From a bacterium (GTDB lineage Bacteria > Vulcanimicrobiota > Xenobia > Xenobiales > Xenobiaceae): DNA of 7,412 bases. A program made the position numbers and the translations under genes. Location: positions 1 to 7,412 of the forward strand of contig JAFSXO010000311.1 of the NCBI GenBank assembly GCA_017444045.1. Direction: 5' to 3'. Below the pieces are notes generated by a model. That model worked only from the letters and a program-made list of their open reading frames with translations, did no database searches and was not told where the DNA came from. Below are positions 6,150-7,412 of the stretch, piece by piece. Positions within the stretch are counted from its first letter, which is position 1, and every line of letters starts with the position of its first letter.

Positions 6150-6638
6150 ATGAATAGTATTTATAGCAGATTCATGCTTAAGGCCAGACCTCTGCTGCGC
6201 CGCGCAGGGCGGGCAATGGCTATTGTGGCGCTTTTGCTGGCAGTCTCTTATGTGGTTATTCAGGTGTCGGCTTGCGTAGGGAGCAATAAGGCAAACGCCG
6301 AGGAGTGCTGTTCAGCTCCAGACAATTATGCTAGTGGCGAGGAACGCTGTTCCGATCCAAAAGCCCAGGAATATCCTCTGATAGTGCATTTTATAAATGT
6401 CGGCCATGGCGACTGCGCGCTCATACAGTGCGAAGGCCACAATATGATCATCGACGGCGGTATGCCAAGGTACGGTGACAGGGTAAGGGGCTATCTCAGA
6501 AGGCAGGGAGTCGAGCATTTAGACGCTGTGGTCTGCAGCCACGAGCATAAGGATCATGTGGGCGGTCTGCGCACAATAGTACATTCGCTTTCTTACGATA
6601 AGGTTTTACGCTCCCAGCGATTATTATGCTGGCAATAA
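6150..6638 (+). CDS. ComEC-like MBL-fold protein, N-terminal part (frameshifted gene)
   Basis: This frame holds the first half of a metallo-beta-lactamase-fold protein. A basic start (1-22) and hydrophobic segment (23-41) end in V-S-A-C42, which fits a lipobox, so it may be an exported lipoprotein; the 22-residue n-region is long for one. After a short Cys-containing spacer the fold begins: FINVGHGDC (81-89, the counterpart of ComEC's LDVGQGD), MIIDGG (99-104), and SHEHKDHVGG (130-139) with the metal-binding H131, H133, D135 and H136. From codon 153 the frame gives RSQRLLCWQ and stops. The other frame gives the expected continuation. Dropping one T from the run at 6604-6607 yields DKVYAPSDYYAGNN and a single protein of about 330 residues ending at 7143. 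The start is supported by AAAGG about 11 nt upstream. Substrate unknown; the likely chemistry is hydrolysis of a phosphodiester or related bond, by family. Confidence 0.8.
   Translation: MNSIYSRFMLKARPLLRRAGRAMAIVALLLAVSYVVIQVSACVGSNKANAEECCSAPDNYASGEERCSDPKAQEYPLIVHFINVGHGDCALIQCEGHNMIIDGGMPRYGDRVRGYLRRQGVEHLDAVVCSHEHKDHVGGLRTIVHSLSYDKVLRSQRLLCWQ
6604..6607 (+). other. Apparent +1 T insertion splitting the MBL gene
   Basis: The run TTTT lies between the codons for DKV and the expected YAPS. With three T residues the two halves fuse in one frame; with four, the first frame stops at 6636-6638. The site does not look like a known programmed frameshift signal. It could be a sequencing error or a real inactivating mutation. 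Confidence 0.75.
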
Positions 6639-6654
6639 CGCTTTTAATAAGCTG

Positions 6655-7143
6655 GTGAGCATGGTGCGCAGCCATGGCAAGGATATTACCATTCTGAAGG
6701 CCGGCGACAGCTTCGCTTTGGGCGGGGCTACAGTTGAGCTGGTTGGGCCGGTTATGGATTACGGCGGCAACGCCAGGCGCGAGGACAACCACTCGCTGGT
6801 GATGCGCATAAGCTACGGCGAGCAGTCCTTCCTGTTTACCGGAGATATTTATACCCAGGCAGAATACGACATCATGGACAAGGGGGCCGAGCTTGGCAGC
6901 AAGGTGCTGAAGGTAGCGCATCACGGCTCATCTACCTCGTCCGGCGAAGCATTTCTGCAGGCGGTGAACCCTAAGTACGCGGTTATATCCTCAGAGGGTA
7001 GCCAGAAAAACCATCCTCATCACGAGACCTTGGAAAAGCTTCAGCGTATGAATATAATCACCCGTCGCACGGATATGGAGGGCGATATCGTGTTCGCCTG
7101 CGATAAGCATAATATGCAGGTGATGAGCGGTCAGGCCGAGTAG
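6655..7143 (+). CDS. ComEC-like MBL-fold protein, C-terminal part (frameshifted gene)
   Basis: This is the second half of the same MBL-fold protein, residues about 169-330 of the repaired sequence. It continues with VELVGPV, the conserved REDNHSLVMRI segment, FLFTGDI with metal-ligand-type D232 (repaired numbering), and VAHHGSSTSSG with H257/H258, then PKYAVISSEG and HPHHETLEKL. These are standard C-terminal elements of ComEC/Rec2-type MBL domains. The frame is open upstream through YAPSDYYAGNNAFNKL (from about 6607). The GTG at 6655 has no ribosome binding site, and the ATG at 6661 fares no better, so independent translation is unlikely. All expected catalytic motifs survive across the two halves, which argues for recent damage or a read error rather than long decay. 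Element B is inserted just 6 bp after the stop codon, if its target duplication is counted. Confidence 0.8.
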   Translation: MSMVRSHGKDITILKAGDSFALGGATVELVGPVMDYGGNARREDNHSLVMRISYGEQSFLFTGDIYTQAEYDIMDKGAELGSKVLKVAHHGSSTSSGEAFLQAVNPKYAVISSEGSQKNHPHHETLEKLQRMNIITRRTDMEGDIVFACDKHNMQVMSGQAE

Positions 7144-7149
7144 CTAGTA

Positions 7150-7159
7150 CAGTGTCGGT
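7150..7159. repeat. Target-site duplication, left copy, element B
   Basis: CAGTGTCGGT abuts the left end of element B and recurs exactly at 7385-7394. It differs from the duplication flanking element A, so the two insertions were independent. Confidence 0.9.
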
Positions 7160-7384
7160 CAATGCCATTTAGTTAAGGATTCGTGGCATTGGTTCTGATA
7201 ATTCATGTGAGTTAGCGCTGCGTTGTACATTAGCGTATAAGTTAGCGCACAACATGCGTTAATCTTCGATTTTTCCGCCAGCTGTGGCCACCCCCTCTGT
7301 CGCAGTCGCGACATCTCCCCCTGCCATCCTTTAGGGGGAGTTATAATGAGGATCTATTGGCCATTGCTTAACTAAACGACATTG
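7160..7384 (+). mobile_element. 225-bp MITE-like non-autonomous element, copy B
   Basis: Same length, orientation and terminal inverted repeats as copy A (CAATGCCATTTAGTTAAG at the left, CTTAACTAAACGACATTG at the right), and flanked by a perfect 10-bp duplication. Both right-half hairpins are present: GTCGC/GCGAC (7299-7303 with 7308-7312) and CTCCCCCT/AGGGGGAG (7315-7322 with 7333-7340). The loop of the first is AGTC here against TGGC in copy A, and the loop of the second differs by one base, while both stems are unchanged. There is no coding capacity. It lies directly downstream of the MBL gene's stop codon and could supply its 3' end structure. Confidence 0.9.
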
Positions 7385-7394
7385 CAGTGTCGGT
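7385..7394. repeat. Target-site duplication, right copy, element B
   Basis: An exact second copy of CAGTGTCGGT, adjoining the right terminal repeat of element B. Only 18 bp follow before the window ends, and no further feature is visible there. Confidence 0.9.
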
Positions 7395-7412
7395 AACTGG
7401 CATTGATAGCTA

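Noticed and set aside
6600..6640. Programmed ribosomal frameshifting to join the two MBL halves
   Set aside because: Joining needs the ribosome to skip one base. The site has no rare codon, stop codon or Shine-Dalgarno-like stimulator next to the T run, and the first frame continues for about 10 codons before stopping.

Overview
The window reads as chromosomal DNA of a Gram-negative bacterium. The evidence is a YraN-family protein, a membrane-anchored murein lytic transglycosylase and an ABC ATPase of the LolD/MacB type. A gut or rumen gammaproteobacterium is a plausible guess, but nothing here fixes the taxon. Genes are sparse and intergenic DNA is unusually rich in repeats.

Layout. (1) 10-1953 (+): a large protein with weak resemblance to GH15 glucoamylase-like (alpha/alpha)6 enzymes; its frame is open to the left edge, so the true start may lie outside. 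(2) 1954-2233: a degenerate repeat element (copy C), then a strong hairpin with a T-tract that overlaps the end of the next gene. (3) 2234-2689 (-): yraN, with an unusual insertion of about 22 residues. (4) 2690-2808: a divergent promoter region. (5) 2809-4671 (+): a membrane-anchored lytic transglycosylase with a C-terminal domain carrying an M15/LAS-peptidase-like His/Asp motif. This would be two peptidoglycan-cutting activities in one chain. (6) 4736-5467 (+): an ABC transporter ATPase with no permease gene beside it. (7) 5468-6149: no gene; it holds a second degenerate repeat (copy D, inverted relative to C), then an intact 225-bp element (copy A). (8) 6150-7143 (+): an exported or lipoprotein-like ComEC-type metallo-beta-lactamase-fold protein, split into two frames by an apparent extra T near 6604-6607. 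(9) 7144-7412: a second intact 225-bp element (copy B).

The clearest unusual content is the repeat family. Copies A and B are the same length and about 90% identical. Both end in 18-bp imperfect terminal inverted repeats, and each is flanked by its own perfect 10-bp direct repeat. They are therefore well-supported non-autonomous transposable elements (MITE-like), with ends resembling those of IS4-family insertion sequences. C and D are older or variant members that share modules with A and B. The two intact copies bracket the frameshifted MBL gene in the same orientation. C and D bracket the yraN/transglycosylase/ABC block in opposite orientation.

Functionally, the transglycosylase and ABC ATPase genes may be co-transcribed (64-bp gap), which would tie the ATPase to envelope work. 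No pathway linking all the genes is evident.
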